The notes under the pieces are model-generated. The model was given only the letters and a program-made list of their open reading frames with translations. It ran no database searches and was not told the DNA's origin. Source: Macrotrachela quadricornifera (taxonomy: Eukaryota > Rotifera > Eurotatoria > Philodinida > Philodinidae). Taken from it: a stretch of 64,000 nucleotides of DNA. Positions 1 through 11,005 of this stretch are shown in pieces; the first letter of the stretch is position 1; every line of letters starts with the position of its first letter. The translations under genes were made by a program, and so were the position numbers. The stretch is taken from the NCBI GenBank assembly GCA_022393335.1, contig JAJEKB010021351.1:62001-126000 (forward strand). Reading direction: 5' to 3'.

Positions 1-3000
1 GTATCCGTTTATTTTTCATTATTAAAAACTCACATGCACCTATTAAAAACAAAATATTTTTGAAGTATTGATGAAAATAATTATACTCAAATCATACCTG
101 CTACTGCATTAGCAACACTAAAATGAAAAGAAAACAGAAAGAAGCAGTTTAATAAGTACAGATGAATCAAATATCAATATAGGATGAATTAAAACATACT
201 GAAAGTCCTTCATATGTCATATAAATATGTTCAGAGAACAATAGTTAGCATATTATAATGGGTGATTATTTAACAGAGAATAAAGATTGGCAAAATTTAC
301 GATACCCTATTGAAAAACTATGTCTGTCTGTCGTAATATGAACTGAAGTATTTCATGTTATGATAGATATTGGGACAATTTAACTAATGAATGATCGAAG
401 ATTTTTTGGACGAAATTTTGAAAACCAAAACATATGTAAAAGCTATAGAAAAAGGACTGTTTGTATCGATTAAATGACTTGTCTCATTCTCTATCTACTT
501 AAGTCTGACCAAAAGTTCGTTCACTGCTATTGGCAATTTTATGAACCAATTGAGAATGAAGAATTTTTTGCATGAATAAATAGTGAAATGTCTCATCTGT
601 AATAACATATACAGTAACTCTATTTTGGACTTAGTTATAGTATCTCTTTCAGATATGCTTTAATTCGAACTAAAAAAATTTTCAAAAATAGATAACGAAT
701 ATAATCGATACCATATAAAAATTCAACGTACTTTGAGAATAAATCCAAAGACAACTTATGAAGAACTTGCAACAGCTTTGGGACCTAATGCTTCAACATA
801 TCGTACAGTTGTTAAGTGGGCAAAGCATTTCCATGAAGGGAAAGAAGATGTCAATGGTTAACCTCGGTTTCTCATGGTACAATAGAACGAATTATCCACG
901 ACTGTCTCAAGATGAGAAAGGTTATATCACGTTGGGTGCCTCATCAACTGACTAATGAATAAAAGCAACAACCAGTTAAACTTTGTTGTGAAAACTTGGC
1001 AAAATTTTGTGATGGTTCCTGGTGATTATGTGATATTATAACCAGTGATAAGACGTGGATTTACTATCGACAGCTTCATCACAAGTCAAAAAACTCAAGC
1101 TGGGTTGACGAAAGTGAATCACCAACTAGTATAGTTCGTGGAAATAAATTTGAACCAAAAAATTTATTTTGTATATTCTTTAAATTAAATGGTCCTGTTT
1201 TGATACATGGTATTGATGAAGGCTAGACTATCGATCGCAACTATTATATTGAAAATTTCCTCAAGCCTGTTGTCAAGGAAATATGGAATCAAAGAAAGTC
1301 AGTAGATACAAAAGGTACAAAATTGCTTCACGGCAATACTCGACCCCATGTTCATTCTGATGTTATTAATTATTTAACAGAAGAAGGTATCAATATAGTG
1401 CCTCATCCACCATATTCACCTGACCTTGCTCCATGTGATTATTGATTAAATGATTGCATCAAGCGTAATTTAACTGATCAACCAAATGAAAAATCATTAG
1501 CTCGTGCGGTATTCAAGGTGATGAAAATTATTTCCAAAGAAGAATATAAAAAAACTTTTGACAAACTATTAGAAAGGATGGAACTTTGTATAAATAATCA
1601 TCGTGACTATTTTGAACGTTCAATCAAATAAAACTGGAACTTTCTCTTTATCTTCATATTTTTTTAAAGTGCACGAACTTTTGGTCAAACCTAAGTAAAT
1701 ATGTTTAGATTCAAATTCTTTATCCGATTTTCCGATGAATACCTTGCTAGACGTCGAAAACTCAATAAAATGCTTATGACTCTGGAAAAAAGACCTAATA
1801 GCACGAATCGTTGCAAACTTCACATAGTCTCATCGAGTACTGCTCAGTGATAAAATATTAGCTCGAATCGATGATATCAGTTGGTAAGGTTTCCTCGTAA
1901 AGTTGTTAGAGTATACATACTATAGCTTACTCTTACTAAAGTAATTAATGAGAATTCTCCTAACCTAAATCTAATTCACAGTCAAATTGGCAAAATTACA
2001 TAAGGTGTATTGGCGAGAGTCTTATTGGCGAAGTTCCGGATTCCCACTAATGAACTTTTATTATTGCTTGTTCGTTTTGTTTATTCGTGACAACAATATG
2101 AGAATTTGTTTTTTTTAAGTGATATGATGAGGCGTATTATGAGACTATCAAATGAACTCACCTGATGACGACTGCATTGATCTACGAATACATTACGACA
2201 TCATAATAGAAATGTCTCTTGGAAGGGGTATTCATTCGGCCATAGCAGCACGAAAGGACATATACGTATAAGGTCAACCTTTTGGTCCCAATTAGAATTT
2301 TGAAAAATTTCTAGTTAAAAGTAATCAGGGCATAATCCTAAATGGAACACAATAGCTGGCTTCTATCGAATTCTAAAAAAGACTTTTTTAAAAATTTCAT
2401 GCTCCCCATTATGGGTCTTGAGTGGATGTGGTTTTGATCTCTACAGACCTCTGACAGGGAGTACGCGAATTTAAAAAAAAATTTTTTTAGAATTTGACAG
2501 AAACCACCTATTGTGTTCCACTTAAGACCATGCCCTGAATACTTTTAGCTAGAAATTTTTAAAAATTCTAATTGGAGCCAAAAGGTTGACCTTATACGGA
2601 CATGTCCTTCCCAAGGAACGTTCTATATCTCTGAAAAAAAGAGATACTTTTTTTTCACTATAATATAACTATATTGAGGGTTCCGAAGCTCCATTTTAGT
2701 GGTCAGTTCCATCTCATGTTGGAAAAAACCTTCCTCGATTTCTAAGGGTTAACAATGAATCCTGAGTGATATTGTCAGATTCTAATAAAAAAACTGTTGA
2801 TATACTAACCATGAATTTATGTCCTCTTGATCTTCAACCGGAGTCATTAATTGCCTTAGATCAACTGATGGAGGTAAATCTTGCGTTGAAAGAATTTGTG
2901 AAGCTCCAAATTTCGGTAGATCTGATGGTTTATCGCTGATTAAGCAACCACCAATACGAAAACGCTTTCCTGTTTCTGGATTGACAAGATATTTTTTTTC

Positions 3001-3030
3001 ATCCATAGGAACGAAGTTGCTCTCGATAAT
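1..3030 (-). CDS. Papain-like (C1A) cysteine peptidase, copy A, partial at left window edge
   Basis: Three exons read on the minus strand: 3030-2810 (221 nt), 117-98 (20 nt) and 39 to the window edge. They match copy B (40991-44714) exon for exon, with the same exon lengths and phases. The first encodes VNPETGKRF, the prodomain/mature junction LPPSVDLRQLMTPV and the oxyanion Gln (EDQ). The 20-nt exon completes the catalytic Cys codon and gives CVANAVAG. The third begins ACEFLIMKNK. The rest of the enzyme lies left of the window. The intron between the first two exons is 2,692 bp here against 105 bp in copy B; the extra DNA holds a mariner (498-1696) and a fold-back element (2254-2609). An acceptor precedes exon 3030-2810, so an upstream exon probably exists; Met at 3006 is an alternative start. 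No internal stop is seen in the visible exons, but whether this long-intron copy is expressed is unknown. Confidence 0.75.
498..1696 (+). mobile_element. Mariner-family transposon, TIR to TIR
   Basis: Terminal inverted repeats of about 28 bp delimit a 1.2-kb element. The left end has TTAAGTCTGACCAAAAGTTC; the right end reads, in reverse complement, TTAGGTTTGACCAAAAGTTC. TA lies immediately outside both ends, as expected for the mariner TA target duplication. The size is normal for the family. It sits inside the first intron of cysteine peptidase copy A and is absent from the same intron of copy B. The enclosed transposase is dead (separate entry). A related truncated copy lies at 49115-49570. 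Confidence 0.85.
691..1631 (+). pseudogene. Mariner transposase pseudogene
   Basis: Conceptual translation gives a recognisable mariner transposase. The N-terminal helix-turn-helix region reads RINPKTTYEELATALG and TVVKWAKHFHEGKEDV. The catalytic half includes SDKTWIYY, RPHVHSDVINYL, PHPPYSPDLAPCDY and a C-terminus NNHRDYFERSIK. At least four stop codons interrupt it (after KEDVNG, near the middle, after GIDEG and after CDY). The second catalytic Asp, normally in an HDN motif, reads HGN. It cannot encode an active enzyme. The frame is otherwise mostly kept, so decay is moderate. Confidence 0.85.
2254..2609. repeat. Fold-back (long inverted repeat) element
   Basis: The left arm starting AAGGACATATACGTATAAGG is matched in reverse by the right arm ending CCTTATACGGACATGTCCTT. 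The arms are about 145 bp each, with many small mismatches, around a short centre. There is no coding capacity. It lies in intron 1 of peptidase copy A in sequence with no counterpart in copy B, so it is an insertion younger than the duplication or part of the same insertion as the mariner. Confidence 0.7.
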
Positions 3031-3259
3031 CTATAATAAGAAACACATGAAATATTATTTAAAGAAATCTGTGTTGACGTATCCTGTGCAAGAAAATAAA
3101 CTCTCTCGACACAATTTCTTACTGCATTGTTATTGTTTGAATGTTTATTGACTTTTTCATCAGGCTCTAACTTTCAAACTGGATGTTCAGATTATTCCAA
3201 TTTTTTTATCATATTCATTAGAATATAAAAACTCGAATACAACGGTGCATGATAATTAA

Positions 3260-4232
3260 AAAACTACTTAGAGGTACCCAAAATCAGTGACGAAAGTATC
3301 CTATTTTCTTATAGAAAGCTTCATAAATTTTCTTTATTTATGACAAGATAGAGAAAATAAAGTTCTATTCTTTTATGTTATTTGATCACTCTTCAAATAA
3401 TAACATAATAATAAAATAGAAGATAGAAATTATTTTTCTTGAAAATTTAACCACCGATCGAGGCGGATTAAATGGCTATGCTTAACATTTCAGTTTTCAA
3501 TCGTTTAACATGTTGTATCAGCAAACAAAATATATTACAATATGCAGCGTGAAAAGTTCTACAACTTACATAAGACTGCTTGTTTTATAACTGAAATAAT
3601 AAGAACGAAATTTCTCTTGATACAGAATAAAATTGCTTTTTGGGACAAAGAAGAGTGACGGCATAAAATTTTACTTTTACTAAATCAAGAAGTAAACAAA
3701 TAAAAAAAAGCTTTGCTTTGTGGATTGTTGAGCTTTTCATGCTGCATCTTGTAATGTAATTTGTGCTTTTAAAATAAAAGATATCAAATGATAAAAGAGT
3801 AAAATCACCAAATTTATTTTGTATTAAATAAATATTATTTTTGTACGATCAAAAGTTGTTAGCTCAAAATTCTGTTCATTTTGAAAACAAAATGTGCAAC
3901 TATAAAACACGCAGTGTTATATAAGTTGTAGAGCTTTTCACGCTGCATATTGTAATATATTTTATTTTCTGATATAATATGTTAAGTGATTGAAAACTGA
4001 AATACAAAACGTAGTCATTTAATCCGTTTCTACCGATAATTAAGTTTTCAACAAAAATAGTTTCCATCTTCTATTTTATTATTATGTTGTTAGATGAAGA
4101 GTGATCAAATAGCATAGAAAAACATAAAGAGTGTCGTTTTTTCTATTATGTCATAAACAAAGAAATTTTCTCAAACTTTCAATAAGAAAATAAGGTATCT
4201 CCGTCGTTACTTTTGTGTATCCCTACGTAATG
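3260..4232. repeat. Fold-back element with about 320-bp arms
   Basis: The left arm (about 3265-3590) and right arm (about 3905-4232) are inverted copies. For example, ATATGCAGCGTGAAAAG near 3540 is answered by CTTTTCACGCTGCATAT near 3935. Both arms carry the subterminal motif ATTTGATCACTCTTC, seen with small changes in the elements at 8698-10300 and 27528-28402. The outer tips read like GGGTACCTCTAAG/CCCTACGTAATG. The paralogous flank of copy B (around 44940-44990) lacks the whole block and gives an empty site. There is no coding capacity. Confidence 0.75.
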
Positions 4233-4235
4233 TCT

Positions 4236-5640
4236 CACTTTCAGTAATTTTCAATAGATTCAAGTATCACCGTAGAGTAAAGTGAGAATACATACAAATG
4301 CACAAAATCAAATTGGTAATATTTTTGAATGAACAATGGATTATTCAAATTAATACTTCATTATGAAATAATACGATTTATTGAAAAGCTTAATGATAAA
4401 CAACAACTATTCTCATAAAAATATGTCTAAACTAATTAATAAAAACAATTGTTTTTTCTAAATATTGTTATTTGATCGTTTATCTTATAATTGTTCGGAT
4501 AAAGCAGTTTCTAGTCTTTTTCGTCACAAATTGAAACCACAGATGAAAATACAAAATGATATGTTGATTAGTGATAAATGATGTTTTCAATAATTGTTTT
4601 CAAAATTTATGTATTTCTCAAAATTTTCAAGATTAAAAAGAGTCGCCATGATGTGAGGAGATTTCCTTAAAAGAATTGAAAAAATATTTCACCGAAAACT
4701 GATTTAGCCTATCAAAACTTTTAACAACTAGTAGCGGCAACAACATCACCATGTCCAAAAAGTTTGAACAACTCATATAAGACGAAACAATAGGATAACA
4801 ATTGCTGTATTTATTCCATATATTGACCTTCAACCACAATAACACGTTGTTGTTGCTATCGAAGGTCAATATATCGAATAAATGCAACAATTGTTATCCT
4901 ATTATTTCATATTATACGAGTTGCACAGAATCTCCAGATATAGTGATAGCTATTCACTAAATTAAGTTTTACTAATAACTGCAGAATGAATGAGAAAAAT
5001 GTCTCAGAAGATTATTGTCAAAAGTATAGTCCATCAAATATCTCACATAGAAGAATATTTTTAAAATCTATAATTGTATTTGCAATTGGCCATATATTCA
5101 TCATAGGTTTCATTAAGAATATTTGATATGTCTACATACCTCTTATAATATGTTGTGTCTAGTCTGATAAAATAATAAATGAGGATCGATGATAAATGCA
5201 AAAGATTAGTTTTACATATGCAGACAAATAAAAAAAGAGTGATATTATAAAGTATGTCTGCATCAACACTGTGTCCGAATAAATACAAACTATAAATATG
5301 ATTAACGTCACTTCCTGTGATCAGTCAAGGATGATTGAATTTATATATGAAAAAAATACATGATTATTTAGCCACCTATTTATTTGTACAAAATCTTGCA
5401 TCTACACGTTCTCCCTACATTGAAGAATAAATGTGTTTATCTTTCCTTACGAATGGTGATGGACATGTGTCTCATAGAGAAAAAAATGAAAAAGAACAAC
5501 CATGACTGCATTATGTTTTTTTCTCATTCGTACATACTATTGAAGTGACTATTGATCAGTAAGGATTATAGAAAAGGAAAAAATCAACTGATTTTTGTTC
5601 GTTACACAAAAAATACAGGTAAAAAGCAATAGAACTATCA
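4236..5640. other. 5' flank of peptidase copy A, paralogous to 44990-45990
   Basis: Non-coding or unassigned sequence that aligns in the same orientation with 44990-45990. Shared stretches include AATATTTGATATGT, CACTTCCTGTGATCAGTCAA and GTGTTTATCTTTCC-like sequence. Similarity ends near 5640/45990. Small ORFs in the two copies do not keep a common frame over their length, so I call no gene. The hairpin at 4768-4924 is an insertion specific to this copy. Confidence 0.6.
4768..4924. repeat. Perfect-looking hairpin / cruciform
   Basis: Two arms of about 60 bp face each other across a 29-bp loop. AGGATAACAATTGCTGTATT on the left is answered by AATGCAACAATTGTTATCCT on the right, and the pairing continues outward through AACTCATATAAGACGAAA. 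The corresponding position of the paralogous flank near 45340 has no such palindrome. This could be a small fold-back transposon or a palindrome made by aberrant repair. Confidence 0.7.
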
Positions 5641-5941
5641 TCATACAGTTTTTCTTAGTTGACGAGTTTTGACTGAGAATACGCTTGTAATGGGCGATCA
5701 GAAATCAGCACAACATCTAGTATACAAAAGATGCACACGTCAAAACTTGCGCATGAGCATGCAAATGACAGATTCGAAATAAAAAGAATCTTTTCAAACG
5801 CATCCTCATCATCAAGACATTGTTTGAATACATTATTATATATCACTGTTTATGTTGTTTTATATACAATCTCATCGACGAATTCGATGTGCTCTCATCT
5901 TCATTGTTGAATTTTAATCATAATGATTATTCACAAAATCA

Positions 5942-6103
5942 GTTTGTGCTTTCAAAATGTTTGCTAATCTTATAGACAGTATTATCATTGATCGATATGT
6001 GAATGCAATTGTGAGGTTATTAATAATAATACCATCTCCAACGCATATTAATATGATTCAAATAATATATACAATTACTGCTATGTTGAAGGATACTTAC
6101 TGA
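5942..6103 (+). pseudogene. Conserved C-terminal exon-like segment (paralogue at 39557-39745)
   Basis: The frame reading DSIIIDRYVNAIVRLL and MIQIIYTITAMLKDTY, then TGA, is conserved with a minus-strand segment near 39.6 kb (DSIIIDRYVNAIVKLL, ending AMLKDTY-like VMLKDTY then stop). Similarity continues past the stop into shared non-coding sequence with TTGCAATATTGT-like motifs to about 6230. Conservation of both frame and stop suggests a shared ancestral coding exon, but the product is not recognised and no start or splice sites are certain. Confidence 0.35.
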
Positions 6104-6239
6104 AACTGAGAAGAACACATAATATGATTTCAATATGAGTCACTTGTTCATAAATTGTATCAAGAGCATTTTTTCTCTTTTCCTACACAATATTGTAAGG
6201 GATATATGTAATAAAAAATACAAATAAAAATGACATTGT

Positions 6240-7203
6240 TTTTTTTTTTATTTACTCAACTTATCAATTCTTTTTTTAAATCATCTAAACTATCATATTA
6301 TATGATGATTTGAATATAAAAAAAAAGAACGATCGCAAAATAAACGATTTCACTGCGTTAACACAATTATATTATGGAAAAAAAATATTTTAATAATGTA
6401 ATTTCATAAAAAGAACAAATGTGCTGTGAAAAAAGAGAAATATTATATTTATTACACAATATTAGTCATTCAGGTTGACAAAGGAAGTACAGGTGTTAGC
6501 AAAAAAAACTTGGAAAAGAATATTTTTTTTAAAATTTTTCTTCTCTGTTATACATAATTACAAAAGTCATTTTTTTTTAAAGATAAATCCTCCATAGATA
6601 TATCACATGCTATGTAAATAGAAGTGTGATTTATTTAATCTTTTCAATACAGCCAATAAAAGAAAATTTATTGGGAATGTACCACAAGTCAATATGTACA
6701 TCGACGGCTAGTCATCATCTTCATGAATGTGATTATAAAAAATGTTTTACCTCCATCTGCTTACAAACTAACATCGGATAAAAAAGAACCAGGTGCACAA
6801 TGAGGCTAAGTATCTTAAAAATGAAGATTTTACTAGGTAAATACTTAGAAATGAATCTTTCTCAGCTTTTTCCTAATACGGTTCTCTGGTTAATAGAAAA
6901 TCCTTATAAAGAATTAAAATCCTCACCGAAACTTGTCAAAAAAAATGATTTTTCAAATAGCTGAATATAATATTGAGAAAAGAAATTTAAAAAGAAAATA
7001 ACGAACTCCAACATTTTTTAGGTGAAAAAGTCAGAAAAGCTGAATTTTTTTATTATAAATAGTTTCGTCATGTCCAAGAAAAAAAGATGTTTGTTTCATA
7101 TTTCTCATAGAAATGAATAAAAGAAATATCAAATTATGCTACTAAATAGTGCTCACCGTGGGCTATCTATTGCATTATACAATAACTGAAAGAGCGCCTC
7201 TAT
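6240..7203. other. AT-rich intergenic sequence
   Basis: About 960 bp with runs of A and T and no credible ORF or splice pattern on either strand. The only structure noticed is a loose inverted repeat near 6795-6850 (CTAAGTATCTT facing AAATACTTAG). Confidence 0.5.
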
Positions 7204-8265
7204 CACCAATCGACGATCTTGCCCTATTCTTTCCAGGTTCTTGTTTTTCTTTACTTTCAGACAAGATTCCTGTATTCAGGCAAGATTCTTTTTGACAGAA
7301 AAGTAAAAATGATCTTGTCTGAAAATTCTGAGTAAACAGAAACTGGAAAGAAATACAAGATATTTTAAATTTCTTTGTGTTCAGACAAAATTCTTGTGAG
7401 AAAAAATAAAAAGATTCTTCTCAGCTTTCCAAGATGAACAGCACGTGATGTCTTCTTTGTATGGTCGTATATAAAAAACGATGTCTGAACATTATTTAGT
7501 CGTTATTAATTCAACAACTAGTGCAATTTCACTTCGAATACGTACTTTTTCTAGAACATTCAACTCGTTATCAAACAACATGTAACTGCTCTATTTCAAT
7601 TAGATTAAGGTAAAATATTCTTATTCGATTTAGACGAAACAATGGACTGTATAGTAGTTTTTTTTTAGATTTTTTGAAGCAAATCACGCTTATTGAATAC
7701 ATTTCAATATTTTATTAATCAATCTTTCTATCTAATTCATTTTTCTAGATATTCTTTTATTATGAACGAAAGGATTTTATTAATCGACGATAGAAATCCT
7801 AGATGCACACGTCAATGATAACATTAGGAAAAAAGTAAGTCTTTTTTGTAATAGAAATTTTATGTTTCTCGTTGTGTTAAAAACTAAAACTAAAAGTATT
7901 TTTTTGTATTTTAACATTTTTTTGTATATGGCGTGCAAAAGTTATAATAAAATTTTATAAAACAAATAGTAATAGTAGCCAATAAAAGGCCTTTTCAATA
8001 TGACAAGATTCAAGCAAGAAAGACAAGAAATAAGAACCAGGCAAGAACATTAAGAAAAATAGGAATTAGGCAAGAGTTCAAGAAAAGTAGAAGAACAAGA
8101 ATCTTGTCTGGAGAAGAATTTCTTGCCTCGCCAGCCAAGATTCCGTCTTCACGAATCTTGTCAGAAAGACAAGAATCTTGTACAGAAGAAATAGAAAAAG
8201 AATCTTGTCTGACAACCAAGGAAAACAAGAACCTGGAAAGAAAACGACAAGATCGTCGATTGGTG
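7204..8265. repeat. Fold-back element with arrays of the CAAGATTCTTG motif
   Basis: The tips are inverted: CACCAATCGACGATCTTG at 7204 and CAAGATCGTCGATTGGTG at 8248-8265. Both arms then continue with TTCTTTCCAGGTTCTTGTTT and its complement. Each arm holds many copies of a near-palindrome AGACAAGAATCTTGTCT or halves of it, in both orientations; the right arm (8000-8220) has more copies than the left (7240-7440). The centre (7450-7980) is AT-rich. ORFs called across the arms are by-products of the repeats. I know of no family name for it. Confidence 0.7.
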
Positions 8266-8697
8266 TAAGTTTCAAAAATATAATGGAACATTCTTACTCT
8301 GGTAGTGTCTTACACATCAAGAACCACAGTATGAAAAATATTCTAATATGGAAATTAGCAATACTGATATTATAAAGATTTCATAGAAATTCTTTAACTG
8401 TTCCTGTCACTGACCACATTGTTTTCGAGAGAATGATTGTTTTACCAAATATACTATGCAATTCTTTGTCAATTGATATAACTTGAATATTTGAGCTAAT
8501 GAATTCATGAATACAATAAAGAGTTTAATGAGTCAGCCAATGCTTTTTGAAAGATTTTTCATCGTAAAAGATTATTTGTCCTTTGAGAGTAATGATTATT
8601 TTGAATAGTCAGTGTAATTCTGCATTAGTTGATATTATTTCCGTAGGTGACTAAACGAATTCAAGTTTGATGTGAAGAATTTACAAAACTTAACCAC

Positions 8698-10300
8698 AAT
8701 TGATAAAAACTTCTTTTTACATAGTATGATAGTGTGAAAAAAGCTCTTTCTTTCTATGCTATTTGATCATACTTCAAATGAAATTATAATAAAAAAATCC
8801 TAATAAGACTAGTCTACCTAACATGTGTCACGGTTACAGAAGTACATAAGATCTTCAATAGGCATTCTTTTCTTCACTCTTTCGAGACTTTATCATTCTT
8901 CATATGTATACAAAGATACGTGCGTCTTTTTGTGCACGTATCGTGTGCTATTCTATTCTATAAAAAGTGAAGGAAGTTAAGTTAAATCGAATCTTACTAC
9001 TCTTCATTTTTATTTTCAATCGACAAAGAAAACTTTCACTTTTACTTTAAACTGCGTACTGCGCTTAATGATGAAGCAACAACTATTCATGACGAACTAC
9101 GTACTGTTTTAGGTGATGAAATTCCTTCTTATCGAACAATTGTAAGAGGGACTCAATGGTTCCGTGAAGGTCGAGAAGAAATTGAAAATGAAGAACGATT
9201 CGGAAGACCTGTAACTGAGAATACTCCTGAAAATATTGGAGAAATTCGTAGTATTGTTAGTGATGATCCTCATATTACAATAGTGGAATTACAAGAATAT
9301 ACTGATCTAAGTTATGGGACCGTTCATAGAATATTATCTCATCATCTGGAACTTAGAAAAATTACTGCTCGTTACATATTCAAACAGCTGACGGATCATC
9401 AGCGGACTGAACATGTTCGAATATGCAAAGAAAATCTGTCAAGATTCACAGAAAGAGGACCGCGTTTGTTCGACGTAGTAACAGGTGATGAATCGTGATT
9501 TTTCCATCAGCAAACTGGTTGAAAAGTTTCCAATGCTGCTTGGGTGGCAAAAGACGATCCTCAGCTCCACTATGGTTCAACGAAATAGGTTTGTTCCAAA
9601 AATTCTACTCTGCATTTTCTTTAAATCAACTGATCCTCTTTTAATCCATCGTGTCGAACGTGGACAAACTACTAATCACCAATATTACATCGAAAACTAT
9701 TTGCAACCTGTTATCGAAGAAATCAAGAAACAAAGGCCTTGTTCAAGTAACCCGTGCCATCAAACTTCATCATGATAACGGAGGACCACATTTTCATAAA
9801 GACATACTCAATTGTCTTCATTCAAAAGTAATTACCGCAGTACCACAACCATCAAATTCTCCAGATCTGTCTCCGTGTGATTTTTGGTTGTTCGACTTGA
9901 TCAAACGAAATCTAACTGATCAAACAGACTCCGAAGCGTTACACAACGCATAAAGAAGAATACAGAAAAACATTCGGTAAATCGATTCAAAGAATGGAAT
10001 TTTATATAGATAACCAGGGCCATTACTTTAAACGTTCAACAAAATAAAACCTCTTGTGCTTGTTCATATATTTTCAATTTTCGGATATGCTAATCCTCTT
10101 GAACATTAAAGTCTCGAAAGAGTGAAGAAAAGAATGTCTATTGAAGACAATATGTACTTTTGTAACCGTGACATATGTTAGGCAAACTAATCTTATTAGG
10201 ATGTTTTTATTATAATGTCACTTGAAGTATGATCAAATAGCATAGAAAGAAAGAGCTTTTTTCGCTCTATCATTCTATGTAAAAAGAAGTTTTTATCAAT
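8698..10300 (+). mobile_element. Mariner copy bounded by 195-bp inverted repeats
   Basis: Arms 8698-8892 and 10107-10300 are inverted copies. The inner part (CTAACATGTGTCACGGTTAC and ACTCTTTCGAGACTTTA) directly flanks the transposase remnant and is likely the mariner TIR. The outer part carries GCTATTTGATCATACTTC, the motif shared with the non-coding fold-back elements at 3260-4232 and 27528-28402. Weak further similarity may extend to about 8640 and 10352. It is either one long-TIR mariner or a mariner nested inside a fold-back element. Confidence 0.75.
9052..9990 (+). pseudogene. Mariner transposase pseudogene, second family
   Basis: The frame runs from LRTALNDEATTIHDELRTVL through a paired-like HTH (SYRTIVRGTQWFREGREE), ITIVELQEYTDLSYGTVHRI and the first catalytic Asp in VVTGDES, then meets TGA at 9496. 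Downstream pieces lie in shifted frames: HHDNGGPHFHKDIL (second Asp) and NSPDLSPCDFWLFDLIK (third Asp at the D34D position). At least one stop and two frameshifts separate the catalytic residues, so it is inactive. It differs clearly from the mariner at 498-1696. Confidence 0.85.
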
Positions 10301-10384
10301 CTTAATATGTGATAATAAAATGTCGTTGCCACTACTTTTGAATATTCCTATGTAGTTTCAAGGGGAATCATCGACCAGAAAGGA

Positions 10385-10800
10385 GAGTTTATTCCAAATA
10401 CCGGGTAGAATGAAGATTTTTTAGTAGTAATCCTTTTTAAAATTCGTTTATAAAGTTATGTTGCATAGAGAATTGAAAACTCTATCAAGTCCTATATTTT
10501 CTCATTTGGGTTGTCAATGTAAAAAGCATCGTTTATTCGTTAATATTAAGATGACATGAACAGCACTGCTCATGAAACTTTCTTTTGGAACCTTTACCAT
10601 AGTTCCGGAACTATTGTGAGAAACATTATAAAGGTTTCAAAACATTGATCCATAATCAGTCCTCGAGACCATTCGATGCAGGATTTAGTTTTCTACTCAG
10701 CACATATCCTTCTACCCATAACACAACGCTCTGAACGAATATTAACAAGAATTACTACCTAAAAACTCCCATCCTACCCGGTAATTGGGGCAAAACACCC
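10385..10800. repeat. Degenerate inverted-repeat element
   Basis: TACCGGGTAGAATGAAGATT near 10400 is answered by ACTCCCATCCTACCCGGTA near 10770, with pairing that weakly continues inward (GTTTATAAAGTT, GCATAGAGAATT and their counterparts). This fits an old miniature inverted-repeat element of about 400 bp between the mariner and the DUF4139 gene. Nothing coding was seen here or in the remainder up to 11005. Confidence 0.5.
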
Positions 10801-11005
10801 CTTTTGGTTAATGACTCTCCTAAATATTAGTACCATTTGATGCAGAATTTAATTCTCTGTTCGACATAATTACACAGACGAATATCAGCAAGAAAAACTC
10901 GAATCTGCTGCTAACTTTTATTATGTTTATTATTTCTAATTCTAATCTATTGTACACAAAACTAAATGATACATATTACAAAAAACAATATAAATGTCTT
11001 TTATA

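Noticed and set aside
758..955. 65-codon forward ORF
   Set aside because: It lies in a different frame from the mariner transposase that covers the same bases; it is a shadow of the pseudogene.
8010..8291. Overlapping ORFs on both strands at 8.0-8.4 kb
   Set aside because: They read through the CAAGATTCTTG repeat arrays of a fold-back element; composition follows the repeat, not a protein.
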